Under the pieces are notes generated by a model. That model was not told where the DNA came from. It saw only the letters and a program-made list of their open reading frames with translations, and searched no databases. The position numbers and the translations under genes are program-made. From positions 1 to 33,078 of the forward strand of contig SVLH01000019.1 of the NCBI GenBank assembly GCA_015068025.1: a DNA stretch of 33,078 nt. The letters are read 5' to 3'. Origin of the DNA: Oscillospiraceae bacterium. GTDB lineage: Bacteria > Bacillota > Clostridia > Oscillospirales > Oscillospiraceae. Positions 21,966 through 30,343 of the stretch are shown piece by piece; positions within the stretch are counted from its first letter, which is position 1, and every line of letters starts with the position of its first letter.

Positions 21966-21994
21966 ATTGTACTCAACCACAGTGCTTCTGGCAA
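21966..21994 (-). promoter_or_regulatory. Promoter of the zinc-ribbon / ThrE operon
   Basis: On the minus strand TTGCCA (21994-21989), 17 bases, TACAAT (21971-21966). Confidence 0.75.
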
Positions 21995-22085
21995 GCACCG
22001 CGGCCTCCAAATTTACAAAAAGGTCATTTATTCCCGGCGGCTACACCGCGCTGGTATGGGTCTGCTGCAATAACCACCCTAAAAA

Positions 22086-22123
22086 GAACCGCCGCCCCAA
22101 CTTCGGTCAGGGCGGCGGTTTTT
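22086..22123. terminator. Terminator at the end of the LRR-VWA-MoxR-NifU unit
   Basis: An 11-bp GC-rich stem (22086-22096 with 22109-22119). On the minus strand it is followed by a T-rich tail (complement of the A-run at 22079-22085), and on the plus strand by six T, so it works in both directions. Confidence 0.85.
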
Positions 22124-22125
22124 TG

Positions 22126-22419
22126 TTACAGATGATGATCCCGGAGGAGTTTCTTGGCCATGTCCCACAGTTCGTCGCTGACTTCCTGCACGATGACGGC
22201 GCGCTCCACCAGATCGGGCAGTGCCTGCACCACTTCGGCTTCCACTACGGTTTCGTTGGTCAGGTCGGCGGAGGGGCAGCCGGCGCAATGCCCCAGCATC
22301 TTCACATACAGCACCTTATTCTCCAGACGGTCGATGCTGATCTCGCCGCCGTGGGCGCGCAGCACGGGACGCACCTTCTCGTCCAGCACGGCTTCAATGC
22401 GCTTGATATCTTCATTCAT
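22126..22419 (-). CDS. NifU-like C-terminal domain protein
   Basis: 97 residues containing a single NifU C-terminal domain: RAHGGEISIDRLENKVLYVKMLGHCAGCPSAD, with the C-x2-C pair at Cys45 and Cys48. In the family this domain binds a [4Fe-4S] cluster and hands it to target proteins. Some stand-alone members act in cluster delivery in Firmicutes. Start ATG at 22419 with AGGAGG nine bases upstream; it overlaps the end of the MoxR-like gene by eight bases. It is the last gene of a four-gene unit; the reason an iron-sulfur carrier is coupled to a MoxR/VWA pair is not known. Confidence 0.9.
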   Translation of the reverse strand: MNEDIKRIEAVLDEKVRPVLRAHGGEISIDRLENKVLYVKMLGHCAGCPSADLTNETVVEAEVVQALPDLVERAVIVQEVSDELWDMAKKLLRDHHL

Positions 22420-23944
22420 GGGTCAGTTCCTCCTGTTGCGCCGCTCTGGCGGCGGCAATATCGTCGCGGATGCGGCGGCGGGTATCGTCAAAGAGCAGTT
22501 CCTTGTTGTGGCGGAAGTAGGCATCGCAGCCGAAATTCTCCACAAACCAGCTGGCATCATAGCCGGAGGTGACCTCCGTAACAAAGAGCACCATCTCCTG
22601 ACTCTGCTCCAGCGCCTCCTCGAGAAAGCGGAAGGCATTGTCGAAGGCAGCGCCCGTTTCACCTGCCAGCGTGCTGCGGCGCTCCACCTCTGCGCCGAAC
22701 CAGCCACGCACAGCGTCCATGGCGGTGTCGGCTTCGCTCACGCTCTCGCTCTGCAGGCGCAGGCGGTAGTCCTCCAGCGCGTTGATCTCACGCAGCCACA
22801 GGTCGCGCGTTTCCTTTTCCAGCTGGCCGGCTTCTTTGGCCTGCTTCAATTTTTCCTGCCGCTGCCACACCAGCTGCGAGAGCACAGCAACAGGGTCGGC
22901 CTCCGCGATTTTGCCGCGGAAGTCCAGCAGCGTTTCGTGCAGCGCCGCGGTCAGCGCATCCTGCCGGCGGGTCTGGCGCGCCAGTTCCGTCAGGCGGGAG
23001 AAGATCAGGCTCATGACGGAGAGCTTCTCATCAAAGGGCGCGGCGCGCAGCTCCAGCATCGTGACGCGCTGCCAAGTGCCCTGCAGGATGTCCTCCACAT
23101 GGTAGGTTTTCTGGTACTTATAATACAGTTCCAGATAGTTGGCAAAGTCCTTGGCAATGCGGGGCAGCTGGATATACTGCTCCACCACGCCGCGATCTAC
23201 CCGCAAGCCCAGTTTTTCGTAGGCGAAGATCAGTTCGCTCAAATCCTCCCAGCCGCGGGCGGTGGCAAACTGCAGGCCATCCACCGTGGTCTCCACCCGG
23301 TAGAAGTGGTCTTTCTTAATATCCAGATAGGACACCACCGCACCGTGGACGCCCTTGCGAAGGGCGTATTCCTTCCACACGGCAAAGTTCTCCTCCACGT
23401 CGATGCGCTTGACGCGATCCAGCGTGACCATATCAAAGTCCCGGACGGACTTGTTGTACTCGGGGGGATTGCCCGCCGCCACGATGAGCCAGCCCTCGGG
23501 CAGGCTCTGATTGCCGAAGGTCTTGCACTGGAGGAACTGCAGCATCATGGGAGAGAGCGTTTCGGACACGCAGTTGATCTCGTCGAGGAAGAGTATGCCC
23601 TCTTTGATTCCCGTGCGCTCCATCAGCTGATAGACGGATGCCAAAATCTCGCTCATGGTGTATTCGGTGACGGAAAATTCCGCGCCGTCATAAGTGCGCT
23701 TTTCAATGAAGGGCAGACCCACGGCGCTCTGGCGGGTATGGTGGGTGATGGTGTAGGCCACCAGTCCCACGCCGGTCTCCGCCGCGATCTGCTCCATAAT
23801 CTGGGTCTTGCCGATGCCCGGAGGGCCCATCAGCAGCACCGGGCGCTGGCGCACCGACGGGATCAGGTAATTGCCCAGAGCGTCCCGGGTCAGGTATGCT
23901 TTGAGCGTATTGGTAATTTCCTGTTTTGCCTGTTTGATGTTCAT
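22412..23944 (-). CDS. MoxR-like AAA+ ATPase
   Basis: 510 residues. Walker A GPPGIGKT (40-47), Walker B ILFLDEIN (about 117-124), sensor 1 IVAAGNPPEY, and arginines in the DMVTLDRVKRIDV segment, giving the MoxR lineage AAA+ module at about 1-250. The C-terminal half (about 270-510) is mainly helical with charged, coiled-coil-like stretches (for example QEKLKQAKEAGQLEKETRDL) and is not typical of short MoxR proteins (about 330 residues). MoxR proteins act with VWA-domain partners as chaperones that insert cofactors or remodel complexes. Its VWA partner is the preceding gene. Start ATG at 23944 with GGAG eight bases upstream. Confidence 0.92.
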   Translation of the reverse strand: MNIKQAKQEITNTLKAYLTRDALGNYLIPSVRQRPVLLMGPPGIGKTQIMEQIAAETGVGLVAYTITHHTRQSAVGLPFIEKRTYDGAEFSVTEYTMSEILASVYQLMERTGIKEGILFLDEINCVSETLSPMMLQFLQCKTFGNQSLPEGWLIVAAGNPPEYNKSVRDFDMVTLDRVKRIDVEENFAVWKEYALRKGVHGAVVSYLDIKKDHFYRVETTVDGLQFATARGWEDLSELIFAYEKLGLRVDRGVVEQYIQLPRIAKDFANYLELYYKYQKTYHVEDILQGTWQRVTMLELRAAPFDEKLSVMSLIFSRLTELARQTRRQDALTAALHETLLDFRGKIAEADPVAVLSQLVWQRQEKLKQAKEAGQLEKETRDLWLREINALEDYRLRLQSESVSEADTAMDAVRGWFGAEVERRSTLAGETGAAFDNAFRFLEEALEQSQEMVLFVTEVTSGYDASWFVENFGCDAYFRHNKELLFDDTRRRIRDDIAAARAAQQEELTHE

Positions 23945-23956
23945 ACTATTATCTCC

Positions 23957-25318
23957 TCACAGCTGGGGCAGTTCGTCCAGCTCGATCCCGTATTCTTCTG
24001 CCGTTTCCCGCGCCGCGCGTTCCAGTCCCGGCACATCCAGCACCAGCCGGATGGCCCACGGCGGCATTTCAAAGGACAGCGGGGGCTCTTCCAGCAGCAC
24101 AAAAGCCGCGTCGTAAGGCGGACGCTTTTTGGGGTAGAAGCCCATGCCGTCCGTAAAGTACACCAGCCCCCGCAGAGAGGTGAATGCCCCCTCTTTCCGC
24201 AGCCGATCCACATGTTCGAACACGGGGCGGAAGTCCGTGGCGCTGCCGCCGCAGAGCGTGAAGTTTTCCATGTAGTTTTTCAGTTCCTCCAGATCACGGA
24301 TCACCGTGTCGGAGCGGATCTGATCGTCGCATTGTAGGATACGGATGTTCACCTTGCGGGTAAAGGTCTCCGTGCTGCGCAAAATGGCATAGGTGCAGGC
24401 CAGAAACTGCCGCACCAGTTCGCCGGAGGTGGACATGGAGGTGTCCACGGCAATGACAAAATCCTCGATGCGCTTGTCCTCTTTCGTTTCCGGCGGCTCT
24501 ACCAGCGGCATATTGCCGTAAAGCTGTAATCCGTAGGTGTAGAAGGTATAGTCGAAGGCGTCGCCATCCACCTCCATGACCTCACGGGGGGCGGCGAACC
24601 GGCGCAGGAAGGCGCGGTAGTCCACATCGTTGCGGTTGGCCACCCGCAGGCGTTCCAGCACGGCCTCGCCGCCGGTGGCCTGATCGGCCAGCACGGTCTC
24701 CATGGAGGTCTGGGTCTTTTCCGCCATGCTCTGCCACTTTTCGTCCTGCTGCTGGGACTGTTCCTGCTGTTCCTTCTGCTCCGGATCCCACAATCCGTGG
24801 TCATCCACCAGAAACAGCTTTTGCAGCTGCGCCACCCGATAGGGTTCCAAGTCCAGCTTCAGCAATCGGCGATAGATACCCTCCGCCGTCAGCACCGGCA
24901 TCTCCTGCCGGCATTCGCCGTAAAACTTCCTCTTTGCCGGAGAGGTGACATCCTCCAGACAGGGGTAATCCAGTCCGTCCAGAATGCTCTCCACCGCCGC
25001 GTCGCAGGCCAGATCCCACAGTTCCGGTGCCTTGCCCCGCTTCTTCGCCAGATGCCGCAGCATGCAATGGAGAATCACATGGAGGTAGGCCCGGTTTACA
25101 TGGATCTCGCTGCGCAGATACCGCTCCGCCAGAAAGGCGCCGTCATAATACAGCGTGTCGCCGTTGGTGGCAAGGGACGCCGTCACACCGCCGCCGGGCT
25201 GGAACGCAAGGGCACACAGCGCCGCATCCAGATAGGGCAGGTTCATATACAGCCGGTTGCGCGCTGTGTACAGAATCTCCTGCCCAATGGCGGAAAAATC
25301 TTTTTTCTGTCCATCCAT
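23957..25318 (-). CDS. VWA-like domain protein (DUF2201 type) with putative metallopeptidase N-terminal domain
   Basis: 453 residues. The N-terminal half contains HVILHCMLRHLAKKRG (residues about 78-93), resembling the zincin-like motif of the DUF2201 N-terminal domain, though a complete active-site ligand set is not obvious. A Gln/Glu-rich linker (about 192-210) follows, then a VWA-like domain starting VIAVDTSMSTSG, a DxSxS metal-ion-dependent adhesion site variant. The C-terminal end VVLDVPGL... LDELPQL is acidic. It is upstream of the MoxR-like ATPase by 12 bases and follows the LRR protein; VWA-MoxR pairs commonly act as one machine. Start ATG at 25318 with AAGGAGG eight bases upstream. 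Confidence 0.9.
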   Translation of the reverse strand: MDGQKKDFSAIGQEILYTARNRLYMNLPYLDAALCALAFQPGGGVTASLATNGDTLYYDGAFLAERYLRSEIHVNRAYLHVILHCMLRHLAKKRGKAPELWDLACDAAVESILDGLDYPCLEDVTSPAKRKFYGECRQEMPVLTAEGIYRRLLKLDLEPYRVAQLQKLFLVDDHGLWDPEQKEQQEQSQQQDEKWQSMAEKTQTSMETVLADQATGGEAVLERLRVANRNDVDYRAFLRRFAAPREVMEVDGDAFDYTFYTYGLQLYGNMPLVEPPETKEDKRIEDFVIAVDTSMSTSGELVRQFLACTYAILRSTETFTRKVNIRILQCDDQIRSDTVIRDLEELKNYMENFTLCGGSATDFRPVFEHVDRLRKEGAFTSLRGLVYFTDGMGFYPKKRPPYDAAFVLLEEPPLSFEMPPWAIRLVLDVPGLERAARETAEEYGIELDELPQL

Positions 25319-25347
25319 GCGCCTGCCCTCCTTTCCTGTTTTACCCC

Positions 25348-26322
25348 TTATAAATCAAAGGACTTTTGCAGTCCCGCAGGGGCGTTTCGGTGCCGCTCCT
25401 CCATCAGGATGGCCATCAGTTCCGTTTTCCCCTGCCGCCGGGCCTCCTCGCTGAGCGCCGACAGTCCTGCGCTGTCCCACGCCGTTTTGTGCAGCAGCGC
25501 GCGCAGGCCGGAAGCATCCCCCTCGGCCAGCAGCCAATGGGCCAGCGCTTCAGCGTGGGCGCGGATGTAGGCGAGGTACTGCTCCTCCGCCTCGTGCGTC
25601 AGCTCCACGGGGCAAATCAGCCGCCGCCAAGCCAGACGCAGCGCGCCCGCCGGGTCATGACCCACGCCCAGAAAGGGCTTCCAGAGGTCGTCGTAATCCT
25701 TCAGCGAAAATTTCTTTTCGTAAAAACAATGGTGGTAGGCATAGCCGCCGCCGCTGATGCGGAAATCAAACTGGTGGTGGGGAATGTTCTCCTCATGCTC
25801 CTCCGTGTAGGAGGGGAAGATCAGGCGTGCCGTGGTGCCGTCCCTGCGATACAGCGTCACATCCAGTTCCCGGATCAGCTCGTCGCACAGATAGGCCAGC
25901 AGCACACCCTCCTGCCCCGTGCAGGTGATGCGGAAGGTGTCCAGCGCGCGGCAGTTCATCAGCGAGCCGCCGCCCCAGTGGGCAGCCGTGTCCTGCAGGA
26001 TCAGCGTTTTCAGTCCGGTACAGTTGAACAGGGCATAGTTCTCGACTCTGCGCAGACTGTCCGGCAGTTTCAGTTCTGTCAGGCTGCGGTTGTCCCAGCC
26101 ATCTTCCGGCGGGATGCCGCAGGTGACCAGCACCGCCTCCCCCTCCGGCGGGGTGCGGTTGGACGTGAGGGCGTGGTCGCCCAGAACGGTGACCGGCAGG
26201 CCAAACAGCTCCTCCGGCAGCGCAGCGCGGCTATCGCAGGTCAGCGCCTGCAGAATCGTCACCTGCTCCGCCTCCCGGCGGATGACCAGTTTCCAGTTGT
26301 TTGCACCGCTGATCCGTTCCAA
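25348..26322 (-). CDS. Leucine-rich-repeat (BspA-like) protein
   Basis: 324 residues, no signal peptide. The middle (about 78-135) has LTELKLPDSLRRVENYALFNCTGLKTLILQD and NCRALDTFRITC, which resemble one to three BspA-type leucine-rich repeats, the repeat class found in surface proteins; absence of a signal peptide suggests a cytoplasmic variant. The N-terminus (WKLVIRREAEQVTILQALTCDSRAALPEELFGLPVTVLGDHAL) also has LRR character. The C-terminal part (about 235-324) is helical, with repeated motifs of about 30 residues reminiscent of ankyrin-like helices (LLAEGDASGLRALLHKTAW). Start is TTG at 26322, seven bases after GGAGG. It is the first gene of the LRR-VWA-MoxR-NifU unit and is the likely recognition subunit; this is inference. 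Confidence 0.85.
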   Translation of the reverse strand: MERISGANNWKLVIRREAEQVTILQALTCDSRAALPEELFGLPVTVLGDHALTSNRTPPEGEAVLVTCGIPPEDGWDNRSLTELKLPDSLRRVENYALFNCTGLKTLILQDTAAHWGGGSLMNCRALDTFRITCTGQEGVLLAYLCDELIRELDVTLYRRDGTTARLIFPSYTEEHEENIPHHQFDFRISGGGYAYHHCFYEKKFSLKDYDDLWKPFLGVGHDPAGALRLAWRRLICPVELTHEAEEQYLAYIRAHAEALAHWLLAEGDASGLRALLHKTAWDSAGLSALSEEARRQGKTELMAILMEERHRNAPAGLQKSFDL

Positions 26323-26353
26323 AGCCTGTCCTCCCGCATTTTCTTAACAATTC

Positions 26354-26362
26354 AGTATAGCA
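26354..26362 (-). promoter_or_regulatory. Weak promoter of the LRR-VWA-MoxR-NifU unit
   Basis: On the minus strand an extended -10, TGC directly before TATACT (26359-26354). No good -35 box is at the right distance (TAGGAA at 17 bases). Confidence 0.4.
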
Positions 26363-26392
26363 CAACGCAATTCATATTCCTATACTTTGTGC

Positions 26393-26424
26393 AAAAAAAG
26401 GAGAAGGCAGCCGCCTCCTCCTTT
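26393..26424 (-). terminator. Terminator of the manganese pyrophosphatase gene
   Basis: A 12-pair stem (26397-26408 with 26413-26424, one G-U) is followed on the minus strand by a run of seven T (complement of 26393-26399). Confidence 0.9.
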
Positions 26425-26454
26425 GGTATGCGATTTTTTGCGGCGCTTCGCCAA

Positions 26455-28080
26455 TCAGCCCCACAGGGCGGACAGCGTGGGAATGACCTGCTTCTTGCGG
26501 GACATGATCCTGGGCAGGAAGGCGCAGTTCCCCTCGTCCTTGATGTTAAACGCCTGACGGATGGTCTCCTCGTCGCCCACATAGAGAAGCTGGGTACCAT
26601 CCAGCAGCACATCCGTGATCATCAGGATCACGGTATTGAATCGCTTCTCCTTCCGGATCTCACGCATGGCGTTCAGGAACTCCTCTTTCCGTTCCATCAG
26701 ACGGTCGGAATCCATGCAGGTGATCTGGCTGACCGCCAGATCGTGGCCGGCAATATGGAACTCCTTGTAGTCCGTTTTCAGCATGGTCTCCACAGACTTA
26801 TCCTCGCCGCAGGTGGCGGAGAAGATGGCCTTGCCCAGCTCATCCAGAGAGATGTTGGCAATGCGTGCCATGCGGTTGGCAATGTCGATGTCCCGCTGGG
26901 TGCAGGTGGGGGACTTGAACATGACGGTGTCGGACACGATGGCCGCTGCCATGAGTCCCGCCATTTTCGCCGTGGGCATGAGACCCTTTTCCTGATACAT
27001 GCCCGCCACGATGGTGGTGGTGCTGCCCACAGGCTCGTTGCGCACATAGATGGGGTTTTTCGTCTGGATGTCCGCAAGGCGGTGGTGATCCACGATCTCC
27101 AGAATGTCCGCCTGATCCAGACCCATCACGGACTGCGCTTTTTCGTTGTGGTCCACCAGCACCACCTGTTTGCGCCGGGGACGCAGCAGATGGTAGCGGG
27201 ACAGGGTGCCCACCACACGCTCCTCCTCATCCAGAATGGGGTAGGCGCGGAAGCGGCTTTCCAGCACGGTGTCCTGCACATCGTCGATATAATCGTCCAG
27301 ATGGAAGCACACCAGATTTTCGCTCTTGCAGACACGCTCGATGGGCAGCGCCTGATTGATCAGCCGCACGGCACGATAGGCGTCGTAGGGCGTGGCAATG
27401 AGGCAGGTCCTGGTTTCCATGTCCAGCAGTTCCTGCTGCACCTCTGCCTGGCAGACGATAACGCAGTTCACATTCAGCTCCAGCGCGCGGCGGATCATGT
27501 CCGGCTGGTCGCCGCAGATGAGAACCGTTTCCTCCGCGGCAAACAGCAGCGTCTCCCGTCCGGTGGGCAGCGCCACCGTGATCTCACCGGAGATCTCGTC
27601 CCGCAGTTCGCCGCCGGCGTTGAGGATGCGCCCCTCCAGCACGGAGAGCAGGTTGTACACCGGCACCTGATTCACCGTGGGGTTTTCCACGGAGGTCATG
27701 TCATAGTTCGCCACGTCGCCTGCGGACAGCATACCGTAGAGCGAGCCGTCCTCGTTGGCTACGGGCAGGACGGAAATGCGCTCCGCCTGCATCACCTGCC
27801 ACGCGCGGCTGAGCGTTGCGGCAGCAGAAAGCGTGGGCGGCGTATCGTAATCCAGATCGCGAACCTGCGTCCGCACGTTGCTGATCTTCTGGGGCGGCTG
27901 GAAGCCGAAGCGATCCAGCACGATCTGGGTCTCATCGCTGATCTGACCCAGACGGGCGGCCTGATACTGCCGCTGTCCCAGCGCCTGCTTCAGCGCCGCA
28001 TAGGCCATGGCGGATACGATCGAGTCGGTATCCGGGTTCCGGTGGCCCGTGATATATACGGTATCCATTCCAGTATCCAT
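26455..28080 (-). CDS. ppaC: CBS/DRTGG-domain manganese-dependent inorganic pyrophosphatase
   Basis: Family II pyrophosphatase with a regulatory insert; hydrolyses PPi to phosphate in the cytoplasm. 541 residues. The N-terminal DHH domain starts VYITGHRNPDTDS (manganese ligands His and Asp); the insert runs from about 75 to 300 and contains CBS (about 80-130), DRTGG (about 140-245) and a second CBS segment (about 250-300). Then the rest of the DHH domain with VDHHRLAD and the DHHA2 domain. Known CBS-type enzymes of Clostridium perfringens are inhibited by AMP or ADP and activated by diadenosine polyphosphates, which bind to the insert. Start ATG at 28080, six bases after AAGGAG. Monocistronic. 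Confidence 0.95.
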   Translation of the reverse strand: MDTGMDTVYITGHRNPDTDSIVSAMAYAALKQALGQRQYQAARLGQISDETQIVLDRFGFQPPQKISNVRTQVRDLDYDTPPTLSAAATLSRAWQVMQAERISVLPVANEDGSLYGMLSAGDVANYDMTSVENPTVNQVPVYNLLSVLEGRILNAGGELRDEISGEITVALPTGRETLLFAAEETVLICGDQPDMIRRALELNVNCVIVCQAEVQQELLDMETRTCLIATPYDAYRAVRLINQALPIERVCKSENLVCFHLDDYIDDVQDTVLESRFRAYPILDEEERVVGTLSRYHLLRPRRKQVVLVDHNEKAQSVMGLDQADILEIVDHHRLADIQTKNPIYVRNEPVGSTTTIVAGMYQEKGLMPTAKMAGLMAAAIVSDTVMFKSPTCTQRDIDIANRMARIANISLDELGKAIFSATCGEDKSVETMLKTDYKEFHIAGHDLAVSQITCMDSDRLMERKEEFLNAMREIRKEKRFNTVILMITDVLLDGTQLLYVGDEETIRQAFNIKDEGNCAFLPRIMSRKKQVIPTLSALWG

Positions 28081-28122
28081 GCAAATCTCCTTCTCTGCCC
28101 CAGGGGTCGGTTATTTTTCTTT

Positions 28123-28151
28123 ATTATGCTTCCGCCGCAACCCTTTGTCAA
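28123..28151 (-). promoter_or_regulatory. Promoter of the manganese pyrophosphatase gene
   Basis: On the minus strand TTGACA (28151-28146), 17 bases, CATAAT (28128-28123). Confidence 0.85.
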
Positions 28152-28205
28152 CGGCTCTTTCCGTTAAGAAGCACACAAAGCCGCCCCTTTGCGGGCAGTT
28201 TTTCC

Positions 28206-29279
28206 TTACAGGATCAGCAGTTCCTTGGGCGCCTTGGTGAGGTTGCGGCAGCCGTCCTCTGTCAGGACGATCACATCCTCGATGCGCACGCCCAGTCTGC
28301 CCGGCAGGTAGATGCCCGGCTCCGCCGAGATCACGGCACCCACGGGCAGGGGGGCAGGATTGGCAGGGGACGCATTGGGCGCTTCATGCACCTCGATGCC
28401 CACGCCATGACCGAAGCTGTGGCCGAAACAGGCGCCGTAGCCCGCCGCCTCGATGACAGCCCGGGCTGCGCCGTCCACTTCCTGCCCTGTGGCGCCGCCC
28501 CTTGCGGCGGCGATACCCGCCAGTTGGGCGGTGAGGACGGTATCGTATATAGTACGCATTTCTTCCGTCACATATCCCACCGCCACCGTGCGGGTCATGT
28601 CGGAGCAGTAGCCGCGGTACACGCAGCCAAAGTCCATGGTGACGAATTCGCCGGTTTGGATCTGCCGCTCGGAAGGAACGCCGTGGGGCAGGCTGCCGTT
28701 GGGGCCGGAGACCACCACCGGATCAAAGGACATATCCTCTGCGCCGTAGTGCAGCATCAGGTATTGCAGTCTGGCGGCGATCTCCTTTTCCGTGACACCC
28801 GGACGAATCTCCTTCAGAATATCCTCCAGCGCCCGTTCCGCGATGCGCTGCGCCGCTTCCATGCACGCCAGTTCCTCCGGTTCTTTCACCGTGCGCAGGC
28901 GGTGCAGAAGATCCGTCGCCGGGATCAGTTCGCAGGGCAGCGCCTTGCTGTAATGGGCGTGGGAGCGCACCGTCATGCAGCCGTCTTCAAACCCCAGACG
29001 GCGGACAGCCTTCTCCTCCACCGCCTCTTTGATGAGCGCGGCATAGCCCCGGCCGCGGCCGATCTCCCGCAATTCCGCGTTTTGCAGGCAGCGCTCCGCC
29101 GCCTCCGTATAACGGGAGTCCGTGAAAAAGTGCGCCTTGTTCCGCGTCACCAGCGCTACGCCATCTTCTCCCGGAGAATGGAAGCCGGAGGCGTAAAACC
29201 GATTGGCCTCGCCCGTCAGAAGTACGGCGTCCAGACCGTTCTCCTCCAGAATGGCGGAAATTTGATCAAAATGGTTCAT
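28206..29279 (-). CDS. M24-family aminopeptidase (Xaa-Pro aminopeptidase-like)
   Basis: 357 residues in the two-domain layout of prolidase/Xaa-Pro peptidases: an N-terminal creatinase-like domain (about 1-125) and a C-terminal pita-bread metallopeptidase domain. All five metal ligands are visible: Asp in MDFGC, Asp in YCSDMTRT, His in GHGVGIEVHE, Glu in SAEPGIYLP, and Glu in RIEDVIVL. It cleaves the N-terminal residue before proline, in cytoplasmic peptide turnover. Start ATG at 29279 preceded by AAAGAGG, six bases away; an ATG six codons earlier has a weaker site. It is monocistronic with its own promoter, and divergent to the fumarylacetoacetate hydrolase-like gene. Confidence 0.93.
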   Translation of the reverse strand: MNHFDQISAILEENGLDAVLLTGEANRFYASGFHSPGEDGVALVTRNKAHFFTDSRYTEAAERCLQNAELREIGRGRGYAALIKEAVEEKAVRRLGFEDGCMTVRSHAHYSKALPCELIPATDLLHRLRTVKEPEELACMEAAQRIAERALEDILKEIRPGVTEKEIAARLQYLMLHYGAEDMSFDPVVVSGPNGSLPHGVPSERQIQTGEFVTMDFGCVYRGYCSDMTRTVAVGYVTEEMRTIYDTVLTAQLAGIAAARGGATGQEVDGAARAVIEAAGYGACFGHSFGHGVGIEVHEAPNASPANPAPLPVGAVISAEPGIYLPGRLGVRIEDVIVLTEDGCRNLTKAPKELLIL

Positions 29280-29310
29280 ACAAATCCTCTTTCCCATACA
29301 GGATGGTTTC

Positions 29311-29339
29311 AGTGTAGCAGACGCACCTGTTTTCGTCAA
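29311..29339 (-). promoter_or_regulatory. Promoter of the M24 aminopeptidase gene
   Basis: On the minus strand TTGACG (29339-29334), 17 bases, TACACT (29316-29311). Confidence 0.75.
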
Positions 29340-29390
29340 AGACTTTACGCCGCAGAAAAAGCGGAATTTCGGCAGGACGCAAAATGATGG

Positions 29391-29419
29391 TTGACTTTTT
29401 ACAGGGGAAAAGATACCCT
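29391..29419 (+). promoter_or_regulatory. Promoter of the fumarylacetoacetate hydrolase-like gene
   Basis: TTGACT (29391-29396), 17 bases, TACCCT (29414-29419). The -10 is weak. It is back to back with the M24 promoter, the -35 boxes about 50 bases apart. Confidence 0.6.
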
Positions 29420-29447
29420 GAAACTATCAAACACAAAGGAGTTTCCT

Positions 29448-30293
29448 ATGAAACTGGTCACTTATCTGGAAAACGGCGCGGAACGCCCCGGGATTCTCGT
29501 CGCAGACGGCACCGCCGTTGCCCCGCTGCCTTACCCCGATATGCAGGCGCTGATCGAAGATCCCTCCCGCATCGGTGCATACGATGAGGCTGCCGCCATC
29601 CCCCTTTCCGCCGTTTCTCTGTGTGCGCCCATCCCCCGCCCCCGGCAGGATGTGATCTGCCTGGGCATCAACTACAAGGCCCACGCCGAGGAGGCGGAGC
29701 GGTACAGCGCCGAATCCTTTACCAAGGAGCGTCCCATTCCCATCTACTTTTCCAAGCGCGTGACCGAGGCGGTGGCGCCCGACGGCTTCATCGAGAGCCA
29801 TCCCGGGCTGGTGGAGCGGCTGGACTATGAGGCAGAGCTGGCCGTCATCATCGGCAAGACCGCCAGAAACGTCAGTGCCGCAGACGCCGCCGACTACATC
29901 TTTGGCTACACCGTACTCAACGATGTTTCCGCCCGCGTGCTGCAGACCGCCCACAAACAGTGGTATTTCGGCAAGAGTCTGGACGGCTTCACCCCCATGG
30001 GTCCCTGCATCACCACCGCTGACGAGATCGCCTTCCCCCCGGTGCTGGGCATCTCCGCCCGCATCAACGGCGAGCTGCGGCAGGATTCCACCACGGATCT
30101 CCTCATCACCGGCATTGCCGACATCATTGCGGAGCTGTCCTCCGGCATGACCCTGCTGCCCGGCACCATCATCGCCACCGGCACACCCGCCGGCGTGGGC
30201 ATGGGCTTTGATCCGCCCAAGTTCCTGAAAGCCGGCGACACCGTGGAGTGCAGCATCGAAGGCATCGGCACCCTGCGAAACACCGTGCGCTGA
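29448..30293 (+). CDS. Fumarylacetoacetate hydrolase (FAH) family protein
   Basis: 281 residues, the usual length of the single-domain family. Residues about 65 onward hold the conserved core: CLGINYKAHAEEA, DYEAELAVIIGK, GYTVLNDVSAR (metal ligands Glu and Asp), KSLDGFTPMGP, and the C-terminal GTPAGVGMG. Family members hydrolyse or decarboxylate 2-oxo acids, such as 2-hydroxyhepta-2,4-diene-1,7-dioate isomerase, oxaloacetate decarboxylase or acylpyruvase; the substrate cannot be read from the sequence. ATG at 29448 with AAAGGAG seven bases upstream; an in-frame ATG-like start at 29391 lies in the promoter. Single gene with its own promoter and terminator. Confidence 0.92.
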   Translation: MKLVTYLENGAERPGILVADGTAVAPLPYPDMQALIEDPSRIGAYDEAAAIPLSAVSLCAPIPRPRQDVICLGINYKAHAEEAERYSAESFTKERPIPIYFSKRVTEAVAPDGFIESHPGLVERLDYEAELAVIIGKTARNVSAADAADYIFGYTVLNDVSARVLQTAHKQWYFGKSLDGFTPMGPCITTADEIAFPPVLGISARINGELRQDSTTDLLITGIADIIAELSSGMTLLPGTIIATGTPAGVGMGFDPPKFLKAGDTVECSIEGIGTLRNTVR

Positions 30294-30303
30294 CAAAAGG
30301 CCA

Positions 30304-30342
30304 AAAAGAACCCCGACGGCTTTCGCCGTCGGGGGTTTGTTG
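30304..30342. terminator. Terminator shared by the FAH-like and DegV genes
   Basis: A perfect 10-bp GC stem (30311-30320 with 30325-30334, loop tttc). T-rich on the minus strand (complement of AAAAAGAA) and moderately on the plus strand, between converging genes. Confidence 0.85.
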
Positions 30343-30343
30343 T

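Noticed and set aside
22154-24337. 727-codon plus-strand frame opposite the MoxR-like gene
   Set aside because: Antisense shadow with no start signal; the minus strand encodes complete AAA+ motifs.
25366-28167. 933-codon plus-strand frame opposite the LRR and pyrophosphatase genes
   Set aside because: It runs across a terminator and a promoter of the minus-strand genes and has no known domain.
28150-28205. Hairpin between the M24 and pyrophosphatase genes as a terminator
   Set aside because: The GC-rich arms around 28180-28196 are imperfect and the minus-strand tail is not T-rich, so I do not list it as a terminator.
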